This document shows, piece after piece, positions 12,155 through 24,100 of a stretch of DNA of 64,000 nt. Position 1 is the stretch's first letter. Each line of letters opens with the position of its first letter. A program made the position numbers and the translations under genes. The notes beneath the pieces were generated by a model. The model saw nothing but the letters and a program-made list of their open reading frames with translations. It did no database searches and was not told the origin of the DNA. The DNA lies in NCBI RefSeq assembly GCF_047511655.1, contig NC_133390.1:157663583-157727582 (forward strand). Direction: 5' to 3'. The stretch comes from Castor canadensis. Lineage: Eukaryota > Chordata > Mammalia > Rodentia > Castoridae.

Positions 12155-15100
12155 AAAAAAAGATTTCTGAAATTTCTGTTAATAGAAAATAATTTGCTTT
12201 TTTTTTCACGTCATAAATATAAAATCTGACATTTTTTTTTCAATTACGTCTTTATAGTTATAATTAAATTGAGGTTAGAGAACAGACTTAAAACGCGTTT
12301 TATATTGTTAAATTCTCTATTCTTAACTGTTACTCGGAAAACAGCATGAGGTAGGTTGTTATGGCAGCTTTTTGGCTAGCATTTAGGACTTTGTCAATTT
12401 ATTTCTGCTTTAAAACAGCCACTAATTATGGTGCCTGCTAAATTAACCCTCAGTGAGGGGATGACTGCTTGCATATATTAAAACTCTCCTTTTACTTGCT
12501 CATCTGTCCCTTGAGATAAAGAGTTTTATTACAGGCTCAGCTTGGATTATGTTTAAATATGGGGAGAAAAATATAAATCTTTATTTTGTAAGAGTAATAT
12601 GGGAAAAGTAAATTCTATATAAAGAAATTAGAACTGTGAAGTTTAAAAGACATCTATACATGGATTTTTTAAAAATGATTTGCTTCTAGTAAAGGTTTTG
12701 TAAGCATAACAAAAGGAAAAATATCAATATGTAATTCTCTTGTAATAGAATACAGTACTCCAGTACTCCTTTTCAATATGCCAGGTTCCAGAATAATCCA
12801 TTTACAGAATCCAAGATCTCTCTCTAGAGAACAAAGGGGAAGTTTGAGTGGTGCTATAGAGCTGGGTTTCGATTCAGAAGAGAGAAAGCAGGCTTACAAT
12901 GACAGAGAAAGTGTGAATTTCTCTTAGACCCTTGTCGGCAGTAGTAATTCTCCAGCTGACCAAAGTCTTCAAAAATGGATGTTTTGGGACTGGTGATGTA
13001 ACTGAGTGGTATAGCGCTTGCCCAGCATGCCCGAGGGACCCTGGATTCAACTCCCCAGCACTGAAAATAAGTTGGTGAAAAATGTATGTTTTTAAATTAA
13101 ATGCCCAACAAGTCTTTATTGAGCTTTGACTCTGCTAGTCCACAAAGGTAGATAAGGCACAGTCTTTCTGTTTTCTGAGAGTCTTTGAGATGCTAATCCC
13201 TGTTGAGTAGGGCTCTACTCTGCCTCTTCTTTTCCAGGCCAACCTGCCACTGCTGCAGCGAGAACTGCTGCACTGTGCTCGGGCTGCCAAGCAGACCCCG
13301 TCCCAGTACCTGGCCCAGCATGAACACCTTCTGCTCAACACCAGTATTGCATCCCCTGCTGACTCTTCAGAGCTGCTCATGGAGGTTCATGGAAATGGGA
13401 AAAGGCACAGTCCGGAGAGGTGAGTAGAAAAGAGATCTGTTTGTTGTTCTTGATTTTTCTGGAATCACTCTGACCTTCTTTCCCTTTGCTTGTGAAAGGA
13501 AAGGAATTTGACTGCTGGGGTTGTGGATAGGTAATGCCTCTAGCTTTCCAAGGTTAGTTTTGCTTTATCCCAACAGCTCTTCTCCTTGGGTCCTCTGCTC
13601 CTGAAGCAGAGCACTCAGCGTCTATACTCTCAGTTAGCAATGACCAAAATCTGAAGACTTTCCCCCATTCATCAGGCAAGCAGTGTGTTCTAGCAGACAC
13701 CAGTTGATTGTCTTTCAGTTCTGACAATATCTACCTGGAGATGTAACAGTAGACCCCTGCAGGTACAGGTCCTCAGTCCCAAACAGTTGCCTCCTTTCAC
13801 ATGCCATCCCAAGTCTCAGGTTGTGATTGTGTATACTAGCTGTCCAAATAAATATGCCCCTTTTGTTCCTCCTGACTGTGTTTCTGACTGACCTGTTGCA
13901 AATTAGTCTTCCTACAACCCCTCCTCATATTTGATTAATTCATTCCAGTGGCTCACAGAACTCAGGGAAACACTTAACATTTTACTGTTTTTTTTTTGTT
14001 TGTTTGTTTGTTTGTTTTCCAGCTGTGACCCCAGACAGGATCCAGAGAAGAGTTTTTCAAACTCTTTTCTGGGTGTTACGGAGATTTCCTTTCCCCTTCT
14101 GTGTTAGCCTCTTAAGGTACTGCATCCTGTGCCAGTCAGATGATATAGGAAAGTGCCCATTTTGTGGATGTTACACAGTATACTGATGAACACAGGGTGG
14201 AAAGATGGAAAGGGGAAGGTATGGGGGAAGGGACACATTGCTGCCCTGCCCTCTCCTGCTAGCTGCATCATCCTCCAGGAGCCTCCACATGTACATGTTC
14301 AGCTCTCCAGAAGCCCTTGACCCTGTCCTTTTGAGTTTATGTGGAAGCTTCATTACATGGGTGTCATTGATTATATCTTTGGCCAACTGGTGGTCAACTT
14401 AATCCCTCTCCCCTCCCTGGAGATTGGGACTGAAAGTCTCAGTCCTCTAGTCCTCCTCAGTGCTTTAGGTTACCAGCCATCCTGAAGTTATCTAGGAGCA
14501 GCCAGCCTTCAGACAGTTCATTAGCACCTAGCACTTTGAAGAGTCCAATGATTTTAGGAATTGTATGCCAGCAAACAGGGTGACAACTAAATATATATTT
14601 CCCAGTGGATACAGTGGTGTTCTATGGGTTATCAAGGAAGCAGTATTATTAACAACAGTGGAAATTTCGAATTTTGTTATAGGCAAAGCTGAATGGCTGA
14701 AAACCCCATCAAGTCATAAGTGCATTAATTAATGACTCTTTCCAGTAATTCTCCTGCATAGTAACAATGTTGGTTATAAAAACATTCCTAAAGATAATTG
14801 AACCCATAATCCTCCATCTTCTTATCATAGGAAAATGCTGTTATCTTCTTAGTTTATGAGGATTAAATAGTTCTGTAATGGATGGGTTTCTCCTCTCTTT
14901 ATGCTGGAATAAATCAGTAATTTACAATTTGTGCCTGCTGGCCTCTGGAGACAATTTAGTTCATGATTAATGTAAAACTTTTCCTAAGCTGGGCACAGCG
15001 GCATGTGCCTAATAGTCCCAGCTACCTGGAGCAGAAGTGGAGGACCACTTAGTTCAAGGCCATCCTGGACAACATACTGAGACCTGTGTCAAAAAGAAAG

Positions 15101-18100
15101 ACAAGAAAGAAAGGGAGGGAGGGAAGAAGGAAGAGAGAGAGAAAGGAAAGAAAGAAAAGCGAATAGCAGGGTGGGAGTGTTTGGCAGCAAATCTTTCTTT
15201 AAAAGGGCCAGGGGTGTATGTAGCTCAGTGGTAGAGCGTGTGCTTAGCATGTGGGCCCAGCATCAGTAATAATAATAAGAAATTAAATAAAAACACCTTA
15301 CTTTATAGTCTTCCTGCTTGGGGAAGTGCATAGAACAATATGTAATAGTGCTCAGAAGTGTTTGCACAAACACTTTTTGACAGGCTTAGATACGCACTTC
15401 TGGTTCTTATGCAGGAGGGAAGAGAGCAATTTTGAAAGAGATACACTTCCTTCTGAGCCTCCTGCCAAGAGAGTGTGTACCATCAGTCCTGCTCCTCGCC
15501 ACAGCCCTGCCCTCACTGTGCCCCTCATGAATCCTGGGGGACAGTTCCATCCTACTCCTCCACCTCTTCAGCATTATACCTTAGAAGATATTGCAACTTC
15601 TCACCTATATCGGGAACCTAACAAGATGCTAGAACATCGAGACGTTCGTGAGAGGCACCACAATCTTAGTAAGTGACCTCAGTGATAAAGTCAAATAATA
15701 GCATCATTGTTTAGTTTCCTTTTTTTGCTGATAAGATAAAACAATATTATACAACCAAGTGTGGTGGTGCACGTCTGTAATTTTAGCATTCCGGAGGCTG
15801 AGGTAGCAGGATCGAGAATGCAAGAACAGCCTGGGCTACACAGCAAGACCCTGTTTCCCAAACAATTATAATGCATAAAAGAGAATATTACAATTGATCC
15901 ACCTGATAATGAATTCACTTGATATCTTACTGCATCATTATGTGCTAGAAGGACATTATGTATTAAGAAGGAAATGAGAAAGAATAAAATCAACTTTATA
16001 AAAATAGCAAAATGAATGCAGTGTTAAATGGAAATCAAAATTGAACAGTTGGAGTCAGGCATGGTGGTACGTGCCTATAATCCCAGTACTTGGAAGGTTG
16101 AGGCAGGTGGGTTTTGAGTTCCATGCCAGCCTATGCTACATAATGAGACACTGTCTCCAAAAAAAAAATAGAAAAATTAATCAGTAAATAAATAGGTATT
16201 ACTTATTCTCAAATGGATCACAACAAAATAAAGAATGAAAAAAGCAAATGACATAAAAATATTAACATTTGAAAAGTATTTGAAAATTCTTTATTCTCCT
16301 CTTGTAACTCTTCTGTAAGTTTCAGTTTATCTTAGGATAAAAATGTTAGATTTAAACTAGAAAGATGTAAAATATGTGGTCTTGGAGGTGAAGGAAGTGA
16401 GGCATTTCTAAATTTAAACCTTGGCTCTGTATCTAATTAGTTATTGTGATCCCCAGGAAATGGGTTAGGCTTTAGAATAGTTATTTCTAAAATGAAGATA
16501 ATCCTGCTACTACCTCTGCTGAGCTGTTAGGTTTGGAATGTTTTGAAACACAGGACCTCAATAACTATTAAATTTAGGAAGAAACAAACAAAATCCTAAC
16601 AAACCAATCTGAGATCAATTTTAGAAAGAACTTTTTGTTGTTTAAGCAGACAAGTTTTCTACACAAGGTTCTTTGGAGTTTTAACTGCTGAACCAAAAGA
16701 CTATTAACTTCCAGGGTTTCCCATACATTTCTATTGGTGGGATACCCTATGGAGTAAAAAATTGTAACACTTTGTCCTTTTCTCCTCTGACTTAGACTCA
16801 CTGTATCTTTCAGAGGCTTAGATCTCAGTGGGCCACTGGCTTCATGCAGTAGTGAAGTCTATGAGAGCAGTGGTCTTCTCAGCCCCCAGCCTTTACTGAG
16901 TCTCAGTTACCATTACATTATCTCATTTAATCCTACCCCACATAAGTCACAGGCCATTGTTATCTCCTACAGTATAAAAAGAAATTATAAAAGGGTGTGA
17001 TGGTACATGCCTATAATGTCAGCTAGACCAGAAGCAGAGGTAGGAAGATCCGGATCCAAGGGCAGGCCATGGCAAAAAAGCATGAGATTCTTTATGAAAA
17101 AATAAACTAAAAGCAAAAGGGCTAGAGTTATGGCTCAAGTGGTGGAGTGCTTGCCTAGCAAATGCAAGGCCCTGAGTTCAAACCCCAGCACCACCAAATA
17201 AATAAATAAATAAATAAAAATAAAAAAGGAAGGAAGGACTATAACATGACTGTGGCCCAAATCACCTAGCTTATGAATGGTGATGTCAAAATTCAGATCC
17301 ATGCCGTCTGGTGCCCAGAGGTTGGGTGCATTGCTGGGATATGATGATGCCCACCTACCTAGCATTCTGTCTTTATTCCCCCATGCTTCTTTATCTGCTT
17401 TTTATACCTGTAATCCCAGCAGTTGGGAGTTTGAGGCTAGCCTGGGCTACATAATGAGAAAACAACTCAAAAACAACTACTCCCCCCAAACAAAAAAGTA
17501 TTTGAAAACTAGCTATAATTGTATTTTATCAGATTTTACTTGCATTTCTAACAATTTTAGGAAAAGTTACTTTTCCATCTTGGAGTATACTTTGAAGAAC
17601 TGTTGGATCATCTGCTTTGACAACTCAATCATTTGTCTGCTAGGCTCATTACAGGTTCCTTAATTTTTGACCTGTTTGAAAACATATGCCATTTTATAAT
17701 GGTTCTCAACCCTTACCAAACCATCAGGCACCACCCCCTCTTAAACAAATACATCGCCCCCTTTGCTCTCCCAAAATTAAATATATGGATTCTATAATTT
17801 ACCTTAGATCTATAATTTTAGGATCAATATTCTACTCTAACTGCAATGTATAATAAAGTACTTAACGAAATAAGTTAGTGCAAATGTATACTACAATATA
17901 TGAAAAAAGCAAACTTTTGCACTGACACAGAATCACTTCTAAATACAACACTATGAAATGAGAGTGACAAAAGGAATATTGTATTAATGATTCAAAGACT
18001 GAACAGTGTCTCCATATATTAGTTTTTCAAAAAAATGATCAACTCTTGAATCAGCGTACCCTTGATTTACCAGAGTTACTGCATTCTAGAAATTTTGGTA

Positions 18101-21100
18101 TATATTAAATGGTGATTTCATATTGTATCACATCTTTGCCCACACTTAGTATTATCTGACATTTTAGTTTTTCTACTAAATTGGATGTGAAATGCTATCT
18201 CAATGAAATATTTGTATATGTGACTACTTATAAATTTTAGTATCTTTGTGTTTATGAACTATCTGTACTTTCTTATCTGAGGTGTAACCCATTTATTTCT
18301 TTTGCCTCTTTTTCTTTTGGGGTTTTTGTCTTTCACAGTTGATTTGTTGGAGTGGACACCCTCCCATCTTCCACCGCCACCCCTTCTACCCCTCTGCTAG
18401 AGATCAAACCCAGGGCCTAGTGCAGACTAGGCAAGCATTCTCCCATCTAGCTCCACCTCCAGTTCCAGGAGTTCTTTAATCTGAATAATAATCCTTTGTT
18501 GGTTTTGTCATTTTGTGGATCCCACACCCTATTATGAGTCATTCCCTTAGTAGCATGTTCTTATTTGGTAGGGATGTGTGTATTTACTTATAAATTTTGG
18601 TTCTTCTGTATTCTTCCTATTAACTTCAAATTTAATCTCTAATTTCTAATAGGTCTAAATGGAGGCTATCAAGATGAGTTGGTAGACCACCGTTTGACAG
18701 AAAGGGAATGGGCTGATGAATGGAAACATCTTGACCATGTAAGAATCTTAGCATGTTCAATTTCCCTCACTCTTAAGTATTCTTAAATCTTAATATTACC
18801 AACAGATTACATATGCTTCAAAATGAACATAAGAAGAGCCATGACATCCTTTCCTTTTAACAAAAGCTGGTTTATCCACTACTCACTCAGCTGGAGAGCT
18901 ACATAGTCACTCCCAAATGTTGGTGGTGGGATGATCTCTTCGTAGTAAGTGGATAAAGTAAAAGCCTGTGAGTTCAGGTCCAGCTTTGCACTTTTGCCTT
19001 TGTGAGCTGGATAACTTGCTTTAGGTCTTTAGCTTCAGCTTGCTAGGCAGGTGCTCAACCACTTGAGCCACACCCCTTCTCAATTGTTGTATCTTAAAGA
19101 AAAAGAGAAGGGGGCATTATTTGAATTCACAGGAGGGTTGTAATAATATATAAGGTGCTTGACACAAGGTCTGGTGCATAGAAAGTTAAATAAACAGAGT
19201 TCTGCAAATACACTGGTACAGAATATAAGCTCAAGTTCTCTTTCTCATTCAGCGAAGTTCCCTCTCTAAAAAGGGAAGAAAAGGGCTGGAGGTTTGTGTG
19301 GATTAAGTGGTAGAGTACTCAACCAAAGGCCCTGGGTTCAAATGCCAAAAAGGAGAATTAAAAAGAAAATAAAAAAGGACAAAAAGATGTAGTGACAGCT
19401 TGAAGTTTGCATATAGTAGTCTTTCTTTCTGTCTTGCTCTCTCTCTCTCTTTTTTTTTGGTGGTGGGAATATAACCCAGGGCCTTGTGTATGCTACAGAA
19501 GTGCTTTACCAGCTGAGCCACATCCCTACCCTCCATTGTTCTTATAGGGTATTGATTGTTCAGTTCATCAAGTGAAAATTAGCTCCTTTGAACTTGGGGC
19601 TTCCCACTTGCAAATAGGTGCTCTACTGCTTGAGCCATACGTCCGGTTCATTTTGCTCTGGTTATTTTGGAGATGGGGTCTCTTAAACTATTTGCCCGGA
19701 GTGGCCTCGAACCACAATGTTCCTGATCTCAGCCTCTCAAGTAGTTAGGAATTCAGGCATGAGTACCTGCACGCAGCAGCTTTTTCTCCTCCTCCTCCTC
19801 CTCCTCCTCCTCCTCCTCTCCCCGCCCTTCTTCTTTTTTCCCCAGGGGAACTGGGGTTTGAACTCAGGGCCTCTCACTTGCTAGGCAGGCACTTTACCAC
19901 TTGATATTCCACCAACCCAGTTTTTAATTCCTGAGCGATAATTTTCGTTGGTCCATATTTTTCAACGTTGCATTATTTATTATAAAAATTTCTAGCTTTA
20001 TCAGATGATTTGGTATATTTAGGCAGAGATTTACTGTGGCTTAACCATAGTCTTTAAAGAATCATCTAAACAAAAAATAATAATAGAAGACCATGTTATA
20101 ATTAGATTGTATGGCTGCTTTAACCTTGAAGAACCCAAAAAGCATTATTTTGAAATTGAAAAAGGAAGTCATGTTCTGCATAATGACCTTTCAGTTAATG
20201 ACACACCACATTTATGAACTTGATAGCACAGGATTATATCGCCCAGCGACGTCACAGCTGTCTTAGTTTGTGTAAGTACTCTATAATGTTCACACAGCAA
20301 AGAAATTGCCCAATGATGTACTTCTCAGCGCCTGTCCCTTTTGTTAAACAACATGCTTGTAATTTAATTGTGTGTGTATAGTTGGCTCTCTGTATCCACA
20401 GATTTCACATTCCTGGGTTTGGTACCTGACAGTTTAACCAGCTATGGATAGGAAATATTCAAACAATAATGCATCTGTGCTGTTCATTACAGACTTTTAA
20501 AAATCTTGTCATTATTCCTTAATGACAACATGACAACTTCTTTCATAGCATTTGCATTGTGTTAGGTAAGATAAACAATCAAGAGGTAATTTCAAGTATA
20601 TGGGAGGAATGTGCATAAGTCATATGCAAATGCTACACTATTTTAGATGAGGGACTTGAAGCCTGGCACCATTCGTTCACACTTGTAACCCTAGCTTCTT
20701 GGGAAGGCTGAGTTCAGGATGATTACACTTCAAGGCCAGCCCAGGCAAATAATTAGGAGGCCCCATCTCCAAAATAACCAAAGCAAAATGGACTGGATGT
20801 GTGGCTCAAGTGGTAGAGTGCCTACTTTGCAAACACAAAGCCCTGAATTCAAACCCCAGTCCCACTGAAATTAAAAAAAAAAAAAAGTAAAAAGGGACTT
20901 GAGTATTTGTGACTTTTGATGTCCATTGAGGGTCCTGGAAGCAATCCCTGTGGATATTGAAGGCGACTTTATATATTTAATTAGAATGTGTAACAACTAT
21001 AAGCAACTTATCTTTGACAAAGGAGCTAAAAATATACGATGGAGAAATAGCAGCCTCTTCAACAAAAACTGCTGGGAAAACTGGTTAGCAGTCTGCAAAA

Positions 21101-24100
21101 AACTGAAACTAGATCCATGTATATCACCCTATCCCAAGATTAACTCAAACTGGATCAAGGATCTTAATATCAGACCCCAAACTCTTAAGTTGATACAAGA
21201 AAGAGTAGGAAATACTCTGGAGTTAGTAGGTATAGGTAAGAACTTTCTCAATGAAACCCCAGCAGCATAGGAACTAAGAGATAGCATAGATAAATGGGAC
21301 CTCATAAAACTAAAAAGCTTCTGTTCATCAAAAGAAATGGTCTCTAAACTGAAGAGAACACCCACAGAGTGGGAGAAAATATTTGCCAACTATACATCAG
21401 ACAAAGGACTGATAACCAGAATATACAGGGAACTTAAAAAACTAAATTCTCCCAAAACTAATGAACCAATAAAGAAATGGGCACGTGAACTAAACAGAAC
21501 TTTCTCAAAAGAAGAAATTGAAATGGCCAGAAAACACATGAAAAAATGCTCACCATCTCTAGCAATAAAGGAAATGCAAATTAAAACCACGCCAAGATTC
21601 CACCTCACCCCTGTTAGAATAGCCATCATCAGCAACACCACCAACAACAGGTGTTGGCGAGGATGCGGGGAAAAAGGAACCCTCTTACACTGTTGGTGGG
21701 AATGTAGACTAGTACAACCACTCTGGAAAAAAATTTGGAGGCTACTTAAAAAGCTGGACATCGATCTACCATTTGATCCAGCAATACCACTCTTGGGGAT
21801 ATACCCAAAAGACTGTTACTCCAGAGGCACCTGCACATCCATGTTTATTGCAGCACTATTCACAATAGCCAAGTTATGGAAACAGCCAAGATGCCCCAGC
21901 ACTGACGGATGGATTAAGAAAATGTGGTATCTATACACAATGGAATTTTATGCAGCCATGAAGAAGAACGAAATGTTATCATTCGCTGGTAAATGGATGG
22001 AATTGGAGAACATCATTCTGAGTGAGGTTAGCCTGGCTCAAAAAACCAAAAATCGTATGTTCTCCCTCATATGTGGACATTAAGTCAAGGGCAAACACAA
22101 CAAGGGGATTGGACTATGAGCACATGATAAAAGCGAGAGCACACAAGGGAGGGGTGAGGATAGGGAAGACACCTAAAAAACTAGCTAGCATTTGTTGCCC
22201 TTAACGCAGAGAAGCTAAAGCAGATACCTTAAAGCAACTGAGGCCAATAGGAAAAGGGGAACAGGTACTAGAGAAAAGGTGAGATCAAAAAGAATTAACC
22301 TAGAAGGTAACACCCACGCACAGGAAATCAATGTGAGTCAATGCCCTGTATAGCTATCCTTATCTCAACCAGCAAAAACCCTTGTTCCTTCCTATTATTG
22401 CTTATACTCTCTCTACAACAAAATTAGAAATAAGGGCAAAATAGTTTCTGCTGGGTATTGGGGGGGGGAGAGGGAGGGGGCGGAGTGGGTGGTAAGGGAG
22501 GGGGTGGGGGCAGGGGGGAGAAATGAACCAAGCCTTGTATGCACATATGAATAATAAAAGAAAAAGGAAAAAAAAATAATTAGAATGTGTAAGAAAGGTT
22601 TTCAAATGTAAACTTTATTCCTAAACTGCTGAAATATTAGATCTTTTTGGGGGGGTGAGACTGGGGTTTGAACTCAGGGCTTTGAACTTACAAAGCAGGC
22701 ACTCTATCACTTCAGCTGGTCCGACCTTCATTTTTTTATACTTTGTTTGTCCTTGATTTTTAGCGTTCATTGTTTGAATTTCCTCATCTTTATCGGCCTT
22801 TCTCTCTGGTTCAGGCCCTGAATTGCATTATGGAAATGGTAGAGAAAACAAGGCGCTCCATGGCAGTTCTGAGGCGCTGTCAGGAATCTGATCGTGAAGA
22901 ACTCAACTACTGGAAAAGACGATTTAATGAAAACACAGAGATGAGGAAAACAGGGACAGAGTTGGTCTCCAGGCAGCACAGCCCTGGGAATGCAGATTCT
23001 CTCAGCAATGGTAAGGACTGAGTCTCAGTGGAGTCCAGAATGAACTCAGCCTTTGGGGTTCCACCTATGGTAAATCTGGGGTGATTTGTTTTCTTTTGAG
23101 ACAGAGTCTTGCTTTGTAGTCCCAGCTGACCTCAAACTCTCAATCCTGCATCAGCCTCCCGAGTACTGGGATTCTAGTTGTGTGTTACCACACCCAACCA
23201 GAAAAAGTCAGTTTACTTTAAAGGAAGGTAGTGCTCAATTGTGGAGTTGGGGAGTCTTGGTGGTTATGAAGAATAAACAAAAAATACATGAAGCACCTGA
23301 TATATTCAAGAAATGTTTATTCTTCCTATGGAGAACGAGAATATGTGTGGTTTAACAAATGTTCTGTCCCTACAGAGAGAGGGAGAGATGGATATAAATA
23401 CATGCACGCACACACAGAGGCTATGTGATCAAAGAGTGTTTAGCTGTTAAATTCAGCCTGGCTGAATATACTACCCTGTCAAGAAAAAGTGTCTATTTTT
23501 CCTTCTGCTCTCACACCACAATCAACACAGAGTTCTGTGACCCAAAAGGTTCCGGATTTCTCTCCACCAACAAGCAATCCTGTAGCAGTAGACACCATAT
23601 AGGTATGGGTGACCTCTAATCCACATCCGTTTTGATACTGTCTACGTGAAAGTACTGTCAGATCCCACCAATTGGGGACTCATTTCCCATGACTTCCTCC
23701 TTTGTATTTTAGATGCCATTCCCACTGCTTCAAATCAGGGTTCCCACAAACTCTTCCCTCAAGCTCAGGTAACTTAGTTAAGTGGCTCACAAAGTGCAGC
23801 TGAATTTACCAGTTTATTATTAAGGATCCATAGGGAAAGGTATGGGAGAGGGAGCATGGCACTTCCATGCCATCTGTGGACCTGCACCTTCCAGGAACTC
23901 CACATATTCAGCTAACCAATCAGATGCTTTCTGAAAACTGTCCTTTGGGGTTTTATGGAAAATTCATTGCATATGTAACGTCACTAGACTTGATGGGGAA
24001 ACCCAGCAAGATCTCTGTGTTTCAACGTTCTTGGCTTCTCTGCAGCATTCCTGTAGTCAGGGTATGAAGCAGGAGTCCTATGGAATGAGGAAAGCTTTAT

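Larger units (their letters stand above)
8669..13237 (+). other. CBFA2T2 intron, 4.6 kb
   Basis: SINEs: antisense composite 9558-9803; antisense pair 10370-10680; composite + 10980-11145; composite + 11370-11655; antisense B1-like 11720-11830; tRNA-type + 12005-12080 running into a CA microsatellite; tRNA-type + 12990-13070. A CT/CA compound microsatellite lies at 10885-10970 and a long poly(T) near 11168-11195. Stretches 8820-9550, 9840-10365 and 12155-12985 show nothing recognisable. Confidence 0.75.
13420..15414 (+). other. CBFA2T2 intron, 2.0 kb
   Basis: Mostly an old LTR element (about 13690-14604), then a B1-like SINE + (about 14987-15095), a GA-rich tract (15091-15160) and a tRNA-type SINE + (about 15207-15275). 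Confidence 0.7.
15669..18652 (+). other. CBFA2T2 intron, 3.0 kb
   Basis: B1-like SINEs + at 15755-15865, 16053-16170 and 17405-17500; MIR-like fragments about 16390-16570 (antisense) and 16880-16975; composite SINE + 16990-17215; antisense tRNA-type SINE 18390-18470. 17660-18300 is AT-rich with no recognisable feature. Confidence 0.7.
18739..22814 (+). other. CBFA2T2 intron, 4.1 kb, with nested transposons
   Basis: MIR-like fragments about 18930-19030 and 19130-19190; tRNA-type SINEs 19030-19080 (-), 19280-19345 (+), 19455-19535 (-), 19840-19920 (-) and 22650-22725 (-); antisense composite 19585-19785; (CTC)n 19786-19819; MER2-like transposon, SINE and L1 at 20379-22592. 19921-20200 shows nothing recognisable. 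Confidence 0.75.

Noticed and set aside
21337..22083. 248-codon frame as an active gene
   Set aside because: It is the C-terminal part of L1 ORF2 in a 5'-truncated copy, with no promoter and a stop just upstream.
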